This document shows positions 29,047-37,775 of a DNA stretch of 64,000 nt, in pieces. The translations under genes and the position numbers were made by a program. Within the stretch, counting starts at the first letter, position 1; every line of letters begins with the position of its first letter. The stretch spans positions 3,914,501 through 3,978,500 of the forward strand of contig NZ_CP059560.1 of assembly GCF_017894385.1 (NCBI RefSeq). The letters run 5' to 3'. Below the pieces are notes generated by a model. That model searched no databases, was not told the DNA's origin, and was given only the letters and a program-made list of their open reading frames with translations. The stretch is from Aromatoleum petrolei (GTDB lineage: Bacteria > Pseudomonadota > Gammaproteobacteria > Burkholderiales > Rhodocyclaceae).

Positions 29047-29061
29047 TCGGAGAGACAGGAC

Positions 29062-29694
29062 ATGGCTCAATCGAAACACGAATTCATCGAGCGCAGCGTT
29101 GGCTGGCTGATCGTGCTGACCCTCATGACGGTCAGCGTCGGCGGCTTGGTCGAAATCGTTCCGCTGTTCTTTCAGAAAACCACAACGACGGCTATCGATC
29201 GCACCGGTAAGCCGCTCAATGTGAAGCCGTACGAACCGCTGCGGCTGGTGGGCCGCGACATCTACGTGCGCGAAGGCTGCTACAACTGCCATTCGCAGAT
29301 GATCCGCCCCTTCCGTGCGGAAACCGAGCGTTATGGCCATTACTCGGTCGCCGGGGAGTACATCTACGACCGTCCGTTCCAGTGGGGCTCCAAGCGCACC
29401 GGGCCGGACCTCGCGCGCGTCGGCGGCCGTTATTCGGATGAATGGCACCGGGTGCACCTGAACAATCCGCGCGATGTCGTGCCGGAGTCGAACATGCCCG
29501 CATTCCCCTGGCTGCAGCGTCCGGTCAAAGCCGACGACATCGAGGACAAGATGCACACGCTGCAGAAGCTGGGACACCCCTACACCTCCGAGGAAATCGC
29601 CGGTGCAAGGGCGGCGCTCGAGGGCAAGTCGGAAATGGACGCCGTCGTCGCCTACCTTCAGGGGCTGGGCACCGCGCTGTCGAACTTCAAGTAA
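29062..29694 (+). CDS. ccoO: cbb3 oxidase subunit II (mono-heme cytochrome c)
   Basis: 210 aa. One N-terminal membrane helix (residues 13-37), then heme c motif CYNCH at residues 73-77 and Met-containing [16 protein letters not shown]. It passes electrons from CcoP to CcoN. The ribosome site GGAGAGACAGGAC before ATG 29062 is the sequence that can pair with the candidate small RNA at 27384-27393. 15 bases separate it from ccoN. Confidence 0.96.
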   Translation: MAQSKHEFIERSVGWLIVLTLMTVSVGGLVEIVPLFFQKTTTTAIDRTGKPLNVKPYEPLRLVGRDIYVREGCYNCHSQMIRPFRAETERYGHYSVAGEYIYDRPFQWGSKRTGPDLARVGGRYSDEWHRVHLNNPRDVVPESNMPAFPWLQRPVKADDIEDKMHTLQKLGHPYTSEEIAGARAALEGKSEMDAVVAYLQGLGTALSNFK

Positions 29695-29711
29695 GGAAAA
29701 GGAGAAGCGCC

Positions 29712-29891
29712 GTGGATATCAACGATCTCCGGTCACTCGTCACCGTGCTCGGCCTGGCCTGTTTCGTCGCCATCTGCGTATGGGCATACAGCAGGAGTGC
29801 CCGGGCAGGCTTCGAGGAGGCGGCGCGACTTCCCTTCACCGATGACGATGCGCCGGCCCTCCCGGGGGGCCGGCACAGCAAGGAAGGATAA
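29712..29891 (+). CDS. ccoQ: cbb3 oxidase small subunit CcoQ
   Basis: 59 aa, starting with GTG 29712 after AAGGAG: MDINDLRSLVTVLGLACF, one membrane helix, then a polar tail ending GGRHSKEG. Size, topology and position between ccoO and ccoP identify it. CcoQ helps stabilise the complex. The open frame extends further upstream, but that part overlaps ccoO and is not coding. Confidence 0.88.
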   Translation: MDINDLRSLVTVLGLACFVAICVWAYSRSARAGFEEAARLPFTDDDAPALPGGRHSKEG

Positions 29892-29893
29892 AA

Positions 29894-30799
29894 ATGGCTG
29901 ACTTTATTAGCGGCTTCTGGAACGCGTACGTGATGGGCCTGGTGGGCCTGAGCCTGCTGTTCTGCCTGTTCGTGCTCATGTCGAACAACAAGCGGGAAAC
30001 CGGTCCTGTCGAACTGCACGGTCACGTGTGGGACGAAAATCTCGCCGAGTACAACAACCCGCTGCCGCGTTGGTGGTTGTACCTCTTCTGGATCACCCTG
30101 ATCTTTGCCGTTGCGTATCTGGTGATGTATCCGGGCTTCGGAAATACCAAGGGCGTGCTGGGCTGGAGCGCCGTCGGGCAGTACGAGACGGAGATGCGCC
30201 AGGCCGAAGATCGCTACGCGCCGATCTTCGCCAAGTACCAGGGCATGGACGTGGCAGCGGTTGCCGCCGACGAGGAAGCGCGCGGCGCGGGCAAGCGCCT
30301 TTTCGTGACCTATTGTGCCCAGTGCCATGGTGCTGACGCCCGTGGCGCAAAGGGATTCCCGAACCTGACGGACAAGGCGTGGAACTGGGGTGGCGAGGCC
30401 GAGACGATCAAGACGACGATCACCGGCGGGCGCATGGGCATGATGCCGCCTTTCGGGCCCGTGCTGGGCGCCGAGGGGGTCAAGGACGTGGTGAACTACG
30501 TGCGTTCATTGTCGGGGCTGGCGCACGATTCGCTGCGTGCCCAGCGAGGATCGGAGCTATTCCAGCAGAACTGCGTTGCTTGCCACGGTCCCGAGGCCAA
30601 GGGTACGCAGGCGATGGGTGCCCCGAACCTGACCGACGGTGACTGGCTGTATGGATCGACCGAGGCCGTCATTACTGAGACCGTGCAGAACGGTCGTACG
30701 AACCGCATGCCTGGATTCGGCGAGTTCCTCGGCGAGGCCAAGGTCCATCTGCTGGCCTCGTACGTTTACGGTCTTTCGAACCAAGCGGCCGTGAAGTAA
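29894..30799 (+). CDS. ccoP: cbb3 oxidase subunit III (di-heme cytochrome c)
   Basis: 301 aa. Two N-terminal helices (about residues 7-30 and 60-80), then two cytochrome c domains with CAQCH at 141-145 and CVACH at 227-231. It takes electrons from the bc1 complex or soluble cytochromes. ATG 29894 is 2 bases after the ccoQ stop, with GGAAGG upstream. Confidence 0.96.
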   Translation: MADFISGFWNAYVMGLVGLSLLFCLFVLMSNNKRETGPVELHGHVWDENLAEYNNPLPRWWLYLFWITLIFAVAYLVMYPGFGNTKGVLGWSAVGQYETEMRQAEDRYAPIFAKYQGMDVAAVAADEEARGAGKRLFVTYCAQCHGADARGAKGFPNLTDKAWNWGGEAETIKTTITGGRMGMMPPFGPVLGAEGVKDVVNYVRSLSGLAHDSLRAQRGSELFQQNCVACHGPEAKGTQAMGAPNLTDGDWLYGSTEAVITETVQNGRTNRMPGFGEFLGEAKVHLLASYVYGLSNQAAVK

Positions 30800-30834
30800 G
30801 TCGAAGTCCTGAATTTGCTGTACTGCTGTTCGAG

Positions 30835-30856
30835 TCCCCGGGGTTCGCTCCGGGGA
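30835..30856 (+). terminator. stem-loop after ccoP
   Basis: TCCCCGG (30835-30841) pairs with CCGGGGA (30850-30856) around an 8-base loop; AAAATTCTTAT follows, a poor T tract. It is in the 98-base gap between ccoP and ccoG and may reduce, rather than stop, read-through or protect the ccoNOQP mRNA end. Confidence 0.45.
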
Positions 30857-30897
30857 AAATTCTTATCAGTAAATCAGAAAATACGGATATAGCGATA

Positions 30898-32328
30898 ATG
30901 AGCGATCCGGTACGGGTACGCGTGGTCCCGAAATCAGAGCTTCGGGAGGAACAATCCAACGATCTGTATGCGGCAAGGCAAAAGCTTCACGTCCGGTCGG
31001 TGAAGGGCGTGTTTGCCAACTGGCGTTGGGCGCTGGTGTGGCTGACCCAGATCATCTATTACGGTTTGCCGTGGCTGACCTGGAACGACAGGCAGGCGGT
31101 GCTGTTCCATCTCACAGAACGCAAGTTCTATATCTTCGGCTGGGTGTTCTGGCCGCAGGACGTGTTCTATCTTGCGATCCTGCTGATCATCTCGGCCTAC
31201 GCGCTGTTCTTCTTCACCGCGATCGCGGGGCGCCTGTGGTGCGGCTACGCCTGTCCGCAGACGGTCTACACGGAAATCTTCATGTGGATCGAGGACAAGA
31301 TCGAGGGCGACCACAACAAGCGCCGCAAGTTCGAGGCTGCCCCGATGGACGCGCGCAAGCTGGGTCTGCGCGGCGCGAAGTTCACCGTCTGGGGACTGTT
31401 CTCGCTGTGGACCGGCTTCACGCTCGTCGCGTATTTCACTCCGGTCGATGAATTGATTCAGTCGGCCGCGACTTTCAGCTTCGGGCCGTGGGAAATTTTC
31501 TGGATCCTGTTCTACGGCGGCTTCACTTATCTGTTCGCAGGTGTGATGCGTGAGCAGGTATGCAAGTACATGTGTCCGTATGCGCGTTTCCAGAGCGTCA
31601 TGTTCGACCCCGATACGCTCGTGGTCACCTATGACGAGCAGCGGGGGGAGCCGCGCGGAAGCCGTCGCAAGGGCGTGGAGCCCCGGAGTGCAGGAGTCGG
31701 CGACTGCATCGACTGCGGAATCTGTGTGCAGGTCTGCCCTACGGGTATCGACATCCGCCAGGGGCTTCAGTACGAATGCATCGGATGCGGCGCCTGTATC
31801 GACGGCTGCGATCAGGTGATGGATAAGATGGGCTATCCGCGCGGCCTAATCCGCTATTCGACGGAGAACGCCGTGCGCCGTCATTGGGGGCGGCGCGAGA
31901 TCCTGCGGCACGTCCTGCGGCCCCGCACCCTGATCTACGGCGGCGTTCTTGTGCTGATTCTGCTGGCAACGGTTTGGAGTCTTGCGACGCGATCCGATCT
32001 GCGCGTGGACGTGATCCGCGATCGCGCAACGCTGGCACGCGAAGTCGCGGGCGGGCTGATCGAGAACGTGTATCAGCTGCGCATCATGAACATGCAGGAA
32101 ATCACGCGTCCGGTCGACGTGCGTGTCTCGGGGCTCCAGGGCATCCGGCTGGAAGGGCCGCAGCAGTTCGAGATCAAGCCTGCGATGACCGAGTCTGTGA
32201 CCGTGCAGGTTCAGGTTCCTCCCGAGGCTGCGGCTCCGGGCAGCCATGAGATCGTATTCGAGTTCGGTGTTCCGGGCGAATCGGCCGTTGCCGTCCGCGA
32301 ACGCACCACTTTCCTTCTTCCGCGCTAA
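30898..32328 (+). CDS. ccoG: CcoG/RdxA-type polyferredoxin of cbb3 assembly
   Basis: 476 aa. Membrane helices in the first 200 residues with CGYACPQTVYTEIF, and two 4Fe-4S ferredoxin motifs, CIDCGICVQVCPTG and CIGCGACIDGCDQ. The C-terminal part is an Ig-like periplasmic domain. CcoG is thought to reduce Cu(II) for delivery to cbb3 oxidase. It lies 98 bases after ccoP and 14 before ccoH. Confidence 0.95.
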   Translation: MSDPVRVRVVPKSELREEQSNDLYAARQKLHVRSVKGVFANWRWALVWLTQIIYYGLPWLTWNDRQAVLFHLTERKFYIFGWVFWPQDVFYLAILLIISAYALFFFTAIAGRLWCGYACPQTVYTEIFMWIEDKIEGDHNKRRKFEAAPMDARKLGLRGAKFTVWGLFSLWTGFTLVAYFTPVDELIQSAATFSFGPWEIFWILFYGGFTYLFAGVMREQVCKYMCPYARFQSVMFDPDTLVVTYDEQRGEPRGSRRKGVEPRSAGVGDCIDCGICVQVCPTGIDIRQGLQYECIGCGACIDGCDQVMDKMGYPRGLIRYSTENAVRRHWGRREILRHVLRPRTLIYGGVLVLILLATVWSLATRSDLRVDVIRDRATLAREVAGGLIENVYQLRIMNMQEITRPVDVRVSGLQGIRLEGPQQFEIKPAMTESVTVQVQVPPEAAAPGSHEIVFEFGVPGESAVAVRERTTFLLPR

Positions 32329-32342
32329 TCAGGAGTAAATGC

Positions 32343-32855
32343 ATGCGCAGTGCAAACATGCCCAAGACCCTCGAGCCCTGGTATCGGCAGGGCTGGCCCT
32401 GGTTCCTGATCGCCATTCCGGCCGTAGCCGTGATCGCGGGAATGATTACCCTGTGGCTTGCCGTGAGCACCTGGGATGGTCTCGTAGTCGATGACTATTA
32501 CCAGGAGGGCAAGGCGATCGAAAAGACGATTGCGCGATCGGTCAAGGCCGCCGAGCTGGGACTGTTGGCGGACGTCCGTTTGCGTGCCGAGGAAGTGACG
32601 CTCGACCTTTCGTCGTCTGCGAATGTCCCGTTGCCGCCTACGGTGGTGCTTACCATTTCCCACCCGACGCGTGGCGGGATGGATCAGGTGGTTGTGCTCA
32701 AGCGCCGTGACGGCGTGTTCGCGGCTCCGCTGTCCCCGCTCTCGGCCGGGCGGTGGTTGCTGCAGGTGGAGGACGAGTCGCGCAGCTGGCGCATGAACGG
32801 GTCGGCGAACATTCCCGGCGAATCCGTGATCCGTATCGCTCCAGCCAGGTCCTGA
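32343..32855 (+). CDS. ccoH: CcoH/FixH family protein
   Basis: 170 aa. One membrane helix (WFLIAIPAVAVIAGMITLWLA), then a motif conserved in the family, VVDDYYQEGKAI, and a periplasmic beta-sandwich. It is needed for cbb3 assembly. Start ATG 32343, with ATG 32358 as an alternative. Ends 24 bases before a small membrane protein gene. Confidence 0.88.
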   Translation: MRSANMPKTLEPWYRQGWPWFLIAIPAVAVIAGMITLWLAVSTWDGLVVDDYYQEGKAIEKTIARSVKAAELGLLADVRLRAEEVTLDLSSSANVPLPPTVVLTISHPTRGGMDQVVVLKRRDGVFAAPLSPLSAGRWLLQVEDESRSWRMNGSANIPGESVIRIAPARS

Positions 32856-32879
32856 TCGCCTACACGCAGGGGGAACGCG

Positions 32880-33116
32880 ATGCTGAAATGGATGCAGGTG
32901 TTGTGGCCGTCGTTTATGGTGGCGGGCCTTGCCGAGGCCGTCTTTTTTACGGTCATCGATCCGCAGGAGCTCTACCTCTTCGGAGAGCCCGTGCACTACT
33001 CGCTCATCGCCACGTACTCGATCGGATTCTTCGGTTTCTGGCTGGTCGGTGCGGGTTCAAGCTTACTGACGCTGTTCTTTCAGCGCAGCGCCGCGGAGCT
33101 CAACCGAAGAGCGTAG
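32880..33116 (+). CDS. small membrane protein of unknown function
   Basis: 78 aa with two hydrophobic segments, about residues 8-26 (LWPSFMVAGLAEAVFFTVI) and 41-66 (HYSLIATYSIGFFGFWLVGAGSSLL), joined by DPQELYLFGEPV. AGGGGGAAC precedes ATG 32880. It is at the end of the ccoGH transcript and so may have a role with cbb3 oxidase; this is a guess from position only. Confidence 0.72.
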   Translation: MLKWMQVLWPSFMVAGLAEAVFFTVIDPQELYLFGEPVHYSLIATYSIGFFGFWLVGAGSSLLTLFFQRSAAELNRRA

Positions 33117-33122
33117 TATCGA

Positions 33123-33152
33123 CATCGGGCGGCGCTGCAGTGCCGCCCGATG
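33123..33152. terminator. stem-loop between convergent genes
   Basis: CATCGGGCGGC (33123-33133) pairs perfectly over 11 bp with GCCGCCCGATG (33142-33152), loop GCTGCAGT. It separates the small membrane protein gene from the convergent usp gene. There is no T run; its place resembles the fimT/pilY1 stem-loop at 14144. Confidence 0.6.
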
Positions 33153-33177
33153 CGTGAAGAATGAAATCGACCGCCGA

Positions 33178-33621
33178 TCAGCGGTATACGAGTACGGGAA
33201 TCTTGCTGTGGGTGAGAACCTTTTGAGTCTCGCTGCCCAGAAGGAGGCCGGCAATCCCGCGGCGCCCGTGCGATGCCATGAAGATCAGGTCGCAGCCGTG
33301 ACGCTCGGCTGCATCAATGACCGCCTCATAGGGCACTTCGTTGACGATGGTGTCGGTGTCTGCTGTCACGCCGGCTTCGTCCGCTGCACTTTTTGCCGCG
33401 TCGAGGATGCGTTTGGCCTCGTCGGCTGCAGCCTTGCCGAACTGTTCCGGGGTTGTGGGATCGATCAGCGCACCCTCGCCATAAATTGGCATTGGGAAGT
33501 CGGGTTGCGCATAGAAGAACGTAATGCGAGCTCCGGCGTCCTTGGCGAAGGACACGGAGCGGGCGATGGTGCTCTCGGACAGCGGGGAGCCATCGGTCGG
33601 AACCAGGATGTGCTTGAACAT
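33178..33621 (-). CDS. universal stress protein (UspA family)
   Basis: 147 aa. N-terminal MFKHILVPTDGSPLSES and the C-terminal nucleotide-binding pattern MASHGRRGIAGLLLGSETQKVL, which fits the G-x2-G-x(9)-G-[ST] ATP-binding type. ATG 33621 follows GGGAGA; the frame is open to 33651. It is divergent from the beta-CASP gene with an FNR-type site between, which suggests induction at low oxygen, as known for some Pseudomonas Usp genes under Anr. Confidence 0.92.
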   Translation of the reverse strand: MFKHILVPTDGSPLSESTIARSVSFAKDAGARITFFYAQPDFPMPIYGEGALIDPTTPEQFGKAAADEAKRILDAAKSAADEAGVTADTDTIVNEVPYEAVIDAAERHGCDLIFMASHGRRGIAGLLLGSETQKVLTHSKIPVLVYR

Positions 33622-33655
33622 CGTGTATCTCCCAAAGTATTGCGAGGACAAATCG

Positions 33656-33718
33656 ATTATAGCGAGCCCGCTTGTGCGAAAGTGACGATCACGCTGGCGG
33701 GCCGTTGATTCCCGTCAA
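33656..33718. promoter_or_regulatory. FNR-type site and usp -10 in a divergent gap
   Basis: TTGATTCCCGTCAA at 33705-33718 fits TTGAY-N4-RTCAA. On the minus strand a perfect TATAAT lies at 33661-33656. With a start near 33650 the FNR site would be centred near -61.5, the class I position. In the other direction the site is 49 bases before the beta-CASP gene start; class II spacing there predicts a start near 33753 but I see no good -10. Confidence 0.65.
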
Positions 33719-33766
33719 TCTTCGTCGCAGTCGCGCCCTCCAGTCAAATGTCACACGGGAGGCAGC

Positions 33767-35176
33767 ATGGAACTGACATTTTTCGGCGCAGCCGGGGAAG
33801 TTACCGGCTCATGTGCACGTCTGTGCTACGACGGTGGCACTTTCCTGGTCGATTGCGGCCTGTTCCAGGGCGGGCGGGATGCGGACCGCAAGAACCTGCG
33901 GGCTCTCGATTTCGATCTGCGCGGACTCGACTTCGTGCTGCTGACGCACGCCCACCTTGACCACTCGGGTCTCATTCCGCGGCTGGTGTCGCTCGGCTAC
34001 CGGGGGAAAATTTATGCGACGGCGGCAACCGTCGATCTCCTCGGCGTGATGTTGCTCGATTCTGCGCACATCATGGAAAAGGAGGCGGAGTGGATCAACC
34101 GCGGCAAGCGCGAGCGGAACCTGCGCCGCGGCTACGAGGTAGCACCACTGTATACCGTCAATCAGGCACGAGCGAGCCTGGCGAGCCTGCGCAAGGTCGC
34201 ATACGGCGAAGAGTTCACGCCGCACCCGGGGGTCCGTTGCCGCTTTCATGACGCGGGCCACATCCTGGGGTCGGCGGTGATCGAGCTCGACGTCGAATCC
34301 GGCGGCGCCGTGCGCAAGGTGGTTTTCAGCGGTGATCTCGGGCAGCCGACGAGGCCGGTGCTGCGCGATCCTACGCCGATTCCCGAGGCGGATTTCCTCA
34401 TAGTGGAGTCTACTTACGGCAATCGCGCTCACCGAGCGATGGCGGAAACCGAACGGGAGCTGGTGTCCATACTCAAGGACACGCTGGAGCGCCGGAAGGG
34501 CAACGTCATCATCCCCGCGTTCGCGGTTGGGCGTACGCAGGAAATGCTGTTCGTGCTGGCTGGGCTGGTGCGTCAGGGCAAATTGGACGGGCTGGATGTG
34601 GTCGTCGATTCGCCGATGGCGGCGGCAGTGACCGAGCTCACGCTGCGTTACGACGAACTGTGGGACGACGAAACGCGCGAGCTGCTAGGTTGGATCCGTG
34701 CCCACAGCGAGCGTATTCGCCTGAGGTTCGTTCAAGATGTCGAAGAGTCGAAGGCATTGAATAACGAACGGTCCGGGCGCGTGATCATTTCCGCAAGCGG
34801 CATGTGCGAGGCGGGGCGGATCAAGCATCACCTGCGCTACAACATCGACCGCAGCGAATGCAGCATCGTGATCTGCGGTTTCCAGGCGGCCGGCACGCTC
34901 GGCAGGCGCCTGGTTGACGGTGCGCGCGCGATCACGCTGTTCGGCGAGCGGATCCCGGTGCGGGCCGCCGTCCACACCATAGGCGGGCTGTCCGCCCATG
35001 CCGACCAGCCCGCGCTGCTGGAATGGCTGGCGCACTTCGAGCAGCCGCCACGCCGTACGTTTGTCGTGCATGGCGAGCTGCAGGCGGCAACGGCGCTGGC
35101 GGATGCCGTGGATGAGCGCTTCGGCTGGCCGCACGTCACGGTTCCCGCGGCGGGGCACTGTTATAGTTTGATTTGA
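33767..35176 (+). CDS. beta-CASP metallo-beta-lactamase-fold protein (RNA-processing type)
   Basis: 469 aa. Zinc motif THAHLDHSG near residue 66, then HDAGHILGSA, STYGNR, a beta-CASP domain and the C-terminal RMMBL segment with ISASGMCEAGRIKHHL and HTIGGLSAHADQ. This is the arrangement of CPSF/YSH1-like nucleases also found in bacteria. The substrate is probably RNA. ATG 33767 follows GGGAGG. phaC begins 31 bases after the stop. Confidence 0.9.
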   Translation: MELTFFGAAGEVTGSCARLCYDGGTFLVDCGLFQGGRDADRKNLRALDFDLRGLDFVLLTHAHLDHSGLIPRLVSLGYRGKIYATAATVDLLGVMLLDSAHIMEKEAEWINRGKRERNLRRGYEVAPLYTVNQARASLASLRKVAYGEEFTPHPGVRCRFHDAGHILGSAVIELDVESGGAVRKVVFSGDLGQPTRPVLRDPTPIPEADFLIVESTYGNRAHRAMAETERELVSILKDTLERRKGNVIIPAFAVGRTQEMLFVLAGLVRQGKLDGLDVVVDSPMAAAVTELTLRYDELWDDETRELLGWIRAHSERIRLRFVQDVEESKALNNERSGRVIISASGMCEAGRIKHHLRYNIDRSECSIVICGFQAAGTLGRRLVDGARAITLFGERIPVRAAVHTIGGLSAHADQPALLEWLAHFEQPPRRTFVVHGELQAATALADAVDERFGWPHVTVPAAGHCYSLI

Positions 35177-35207
35177 GCGTCATTGCGATGGGCGGGAGCG
35201 TCGGGAC

Positions 35208-36959
35208 ATGAAGAACGGAACTGCGGGACGGAAGCGTGGTGCGGGAGATCCTCAGCGATCCGTGCGGCGCGCGCTTCGCGAAATCCACGACCGCGTCGAA
35301 GGGACTGTCGATCCGCTGGGGATGGCTGCCCCGATCATGCATGCACAGCTTGCCTGGTTAGCCCACCCGCAGGAACTTGCCGAACGGATGGTGGAACTCT
35401 CGAGCGACCTGTGGCGCCTGCAATGGCATTCCGCCTGCCGTGCAATGGGAATTGCGAGCAAGGATCCGGTCGTTCCCAATGCTGACGATGAGCGGTTTGG
35501 CGATCCTGTGTGGACGGATTCGGCGACCTGGGATCTGACGAAGGAGTGGTACCTCGCGTTCACGCACCATATGCAGGACTCGCTTTTCGACACGCCAGGG
35601 CTCTCGAGCAAGGAGCGTCGTCGTGCCGCATTCTGGTGGCGGAAGTGGTTGAACGCGGTTGCGCCGACCAACTTCTTCTGGACCAATCCGGTCGCGATTC
35701 GCAAGGCCATCGAGACGAAGGGCGAGAGCCTCGCCGAAGGCGTACGTAACATGCTCGCGGACCTCGATGCGGGCGAGATTCGCCTGAGCAGTCCGGGCGA
35801 TTTCAAGGTGGGGGTCACCCTGGGCACGACCGGGGGATCGGTCGTGTTCCGCAATCGGTTGCTGGAGGTGATCCATTACGCGCCGACGCAGCCGAAGGTG
35901 CATGCCGAACCGGTCGTGATCGTCACGCCGTGGATCAACAAGTTCTACATTCTCGATCTCACACCGAAGAAGAGCATGGTCCGCCATCTGCTGGATCAGG
36001 GCCTAGACGTGTTCATCACGAGCTGGAAGAACCCCGATCAGTCGATGCGCGATGTCACCTTCGACAGCTATCTGGAGGAGGGCGTCCATGCCATCGTCGA
36101 AGCGGCGCGCAGTTTCACCGGCGCGGCCAAGGTGCACGCGGTCGGCTACTGCATAGGCGGCACGGCCCTGGCAATGTACATGGCGTGGGCGAATCGACGC
36201 TTCCCGCAGGACGAGGTTCCGGTGGCGGACTGGACGCTGTTCACGACACTCGTCGACTTCCATCGTCCCGGGGACATCGAGGTATTCATTGATGAGTCGA
36301 GTGTCCGCTACCTCTCCGAGAACATGGCTCGCAAGGGCTTCCTCGAAGGCAAGGAAATGGCCGCCGCCTTCCGCCTGCTCCGTTCCAACAGCCTGATCTG
36401 GCACTACGTCGTACACGGCTGGTTGTACGGCGAGGCGCCCGCGCCCTTCGACGTGCTGTACTGGAACATGGACGCCACGCGCATGCCATATGCGATGCAT
36501 TCGTGGTACCTGCGCGAGCTCTATCTCGAGAATCGCCTCATCGAGGTGGATGGCCTGACGATTTCGGGGCAGCCGATCGATCTGTCCCGCATCGTTCAGC
36601 CGCTGTATGCCGTCGCGGCCGAGGACGATCATATCGCTCCGTGGGCGCAGGCGTATCGCGTCAACAATCTCGTCACCGGGCCGCGGCGTTTCGTGTTGTC
36701 GAGTTCGGGCCACATCCTCGGCATCGTCAATCCGCCGGTCAATCCGCCCAGGCGCAAGTACTGGGTCGGGGCAGCCCGACGTACGGACAAGGCGGACGAC
36801 TGGCGCAAGCACGCCGAAGAGCATGACGGCAGCTGGTGGAACGACTGGGTCGCCTGGCTCAAGCCGCGTTGCGGCGAGCTTGTCGATGCCCGCCCTGCCG
36901 CGTCCGCGGTGTTTCCCGAGATTGCCCGGGCCCCAGGGCAATACGTACTCGAGCGCTGA
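35208..36959 (+). CDS. phaC: class I poly(3-hydroxyalkanoate) polymerase
   Basis: It polymerises 3-hydroxybutyryl-CoA on granules. 583 aa, usual for class I PhaC. Lipase-like box GYCIGG with catalytic Cys315, then AAEDDHIAPW (Asp) and SSSGHILGIVN (His). The N-terminal 40 residues are variable. It is beside the beta-CASP gene, not with phaA/phaB. No phasin gene is seen in the window. Confidence 0.95.
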   Translation: MKNGTAGRKRGAGDPQRSVRRALREIHDRVEGTVDPLGMAAPIMHAQLAWLAHPQELAERMVELSSDLWRLQWHSACRAMGIASKDPVVPNADDERFGDPVWTDSATWDLTKEWYLAFTHHMQDSLFDTPGLSSKERRRAAFWWRKWLNAVAPTNFFWTNPVAIRKAIETKGESLAEGVRNMLADLDAGEIRLSSPGDFKVGVTLGTTGGSVVFRNRLLEVIHYAPTQPKVHAEPVVIVTPWINKFYILDLTPKKSMVRHLLDQGLDVFITSWKNPDQSMRDVTFDSYLEEGVHAIVEAARSFTGAAKVHAVGYCIGGTALAMYMAWANRRFPQDEVPVADWTLFTTLVDFHRPGDIEVFIDESSVRYLSENMARKGFLEGKEMAAAFRLLRSNSLIWHYVVHGWLYGEAPAPFDVLYWNMDATRMPYAMHSWYLRELYLENRLIEVDGLTISGQPIDLSRIVQPLYAVAAEDDHIAPWAQAYRVNNLVTGPRRFVLSSSGHILGIVNPPVNPPRRKYWVGAARRTDKADDWRKHAEEHDGSWWNDWVAWLKPRCGELVDARPAASAVFPEIARAPGQYVLER

Positions 36960-36996
36960 TCCGATTCCCGCTTGCCGGTCGAGGCGCTACCCCCGA

Positions 36997-37010
36997 TTGA
37001 CGCCTGTCAA
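36997..37010. promoter_or_regulatory. FNR-type palindrome between convergent genes
   Basis: TTGACGCCTGTCAA fits the FNR pattern exactly, but lies downstream of phaC and of the dnr-like gene, which face each other. Class II spacing on the + strand would put a -10 at 37033-37038 (GAGAAT, 4 of 6) and a start near 37045, giving RNA antisense to the dnr-like 3' end. No gene needs it as a promoter. Confidence 0.5.
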
Positions 37011-37066
37011 GGTGACCCGAAGCCTGCGCACCGAGAATCCCCTGAAAGCCCCGCCGCGGGTGCCGG

Positions 37067-37753
37067 TCAGCCCTGATGGCGGGCCAGGCGGGCGGGGTCC
37101 AGCAGGGAGATGTGCTTACCGTGTACCGTGATGAGTCCGGCTTCGGACAGGTCGTGAAAAATCCGCGACAGCGTTTCGGGGGTCAGATTGAGCCGCGAGG
37201 CGATGACCTGCTTGCTCGTCGGCAGGGCGATGTCGCAGGCGCCGTCGCTCTCGCCATCGACCTGCTGCAGCAGATAGCCGATCACCCGCTGCATGCTCGA
37301 GCGCAGGGAGTAGGTCTCGACGTCCTGGATCATGCCATGCAGTCGGATCGCCATGCCGGCGAGGAGTTTGCGTGCGAATCCCGGATCCTGGTCGATGAGT
37401 TCCGACACGACCGCCTGGCCAATGTGCAGCAATTGCGTCGCGCTGAGGGCTTCGGCGAACACCGGGTACGGGCGGTTGAGGAACATCACGGCCTCGCCGA
37501 AGGTGTGCATCGGGCTGATGATCTCGACGACCTTTTCGTTGCCTTGAGCGGACGACACGGCGAGCTTCATCTGACCCGAAACGACGTAGTAGAAGCCGTG
37601 CACGGGGGCGCCGCGCTGGAACAGGATTTCGCCCTTCTCGAGATGGCGTTCGCGGGTGAAGCGGGCAACACGGTCGATCTCCTCTGCGGTCAGTTCGCCG
37701 AAGAAAGAAACTTGGCGCAGCGCGGTGGGGATATCGACTGGACGGTTGGGCAT
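37067..37753 (-). CDS. Crp/Fnr family regulator, Dnr-like
   Basis: 228 aa. cAMP-like sensor domain with ILFQRGAPVHGFYYVVSGQMKL and FGEAVMFLNRPYP, which resembles Pseudomonas Dnr (an NO sensor), and a C-terminal helix-turn-helix SKQVIASRLNLTPETLSRIF. The N-terminus has no cysteines, so no FNR-type Fe-S cluster. ATG 37753 follows GGAG; a longer open frame upstream overlaps nnrS and is not real. Divergent from nnrS, which fits NO response. Confidence 0.87.
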   Translation of the reverse strand: MPNRPVDIPTALRQVSFFGELTAEEIDRVARFTRERHLEKGEILFQRGAPVHGFYYVVSGQMKLAVSSAQGNEKVVEIISPMHTFGEAVMFLNRPYPVFAEALSATQLLHIGQAVVSELIDQDPGFARKLLAGMAIRLHGMIQDVETYSLRSSMQRVIGYLLQQVDGESDGACDIALPTSKQVIASRLNLTPETLSRIFHDLSEAGLITVHGKHISLLDPARLARHQG

Positions 37754-37775
37754 TTCAGACTCCGTGGGGAAACTT

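Noticed and set aside
27514..29577. 687-aa open frame antisense to ccoN and ccoO
   Set aside because: It covers two clear oxidase genes on the other strand and has a His/Arg/Asp-rich sequence with no known domain.
30856..30890. Possible FNR site before ccoG (TTATCAGTAAATCAG)
   Set aside because: The half sites do not match TTGAY and RTCAA at a 4-base spacing.
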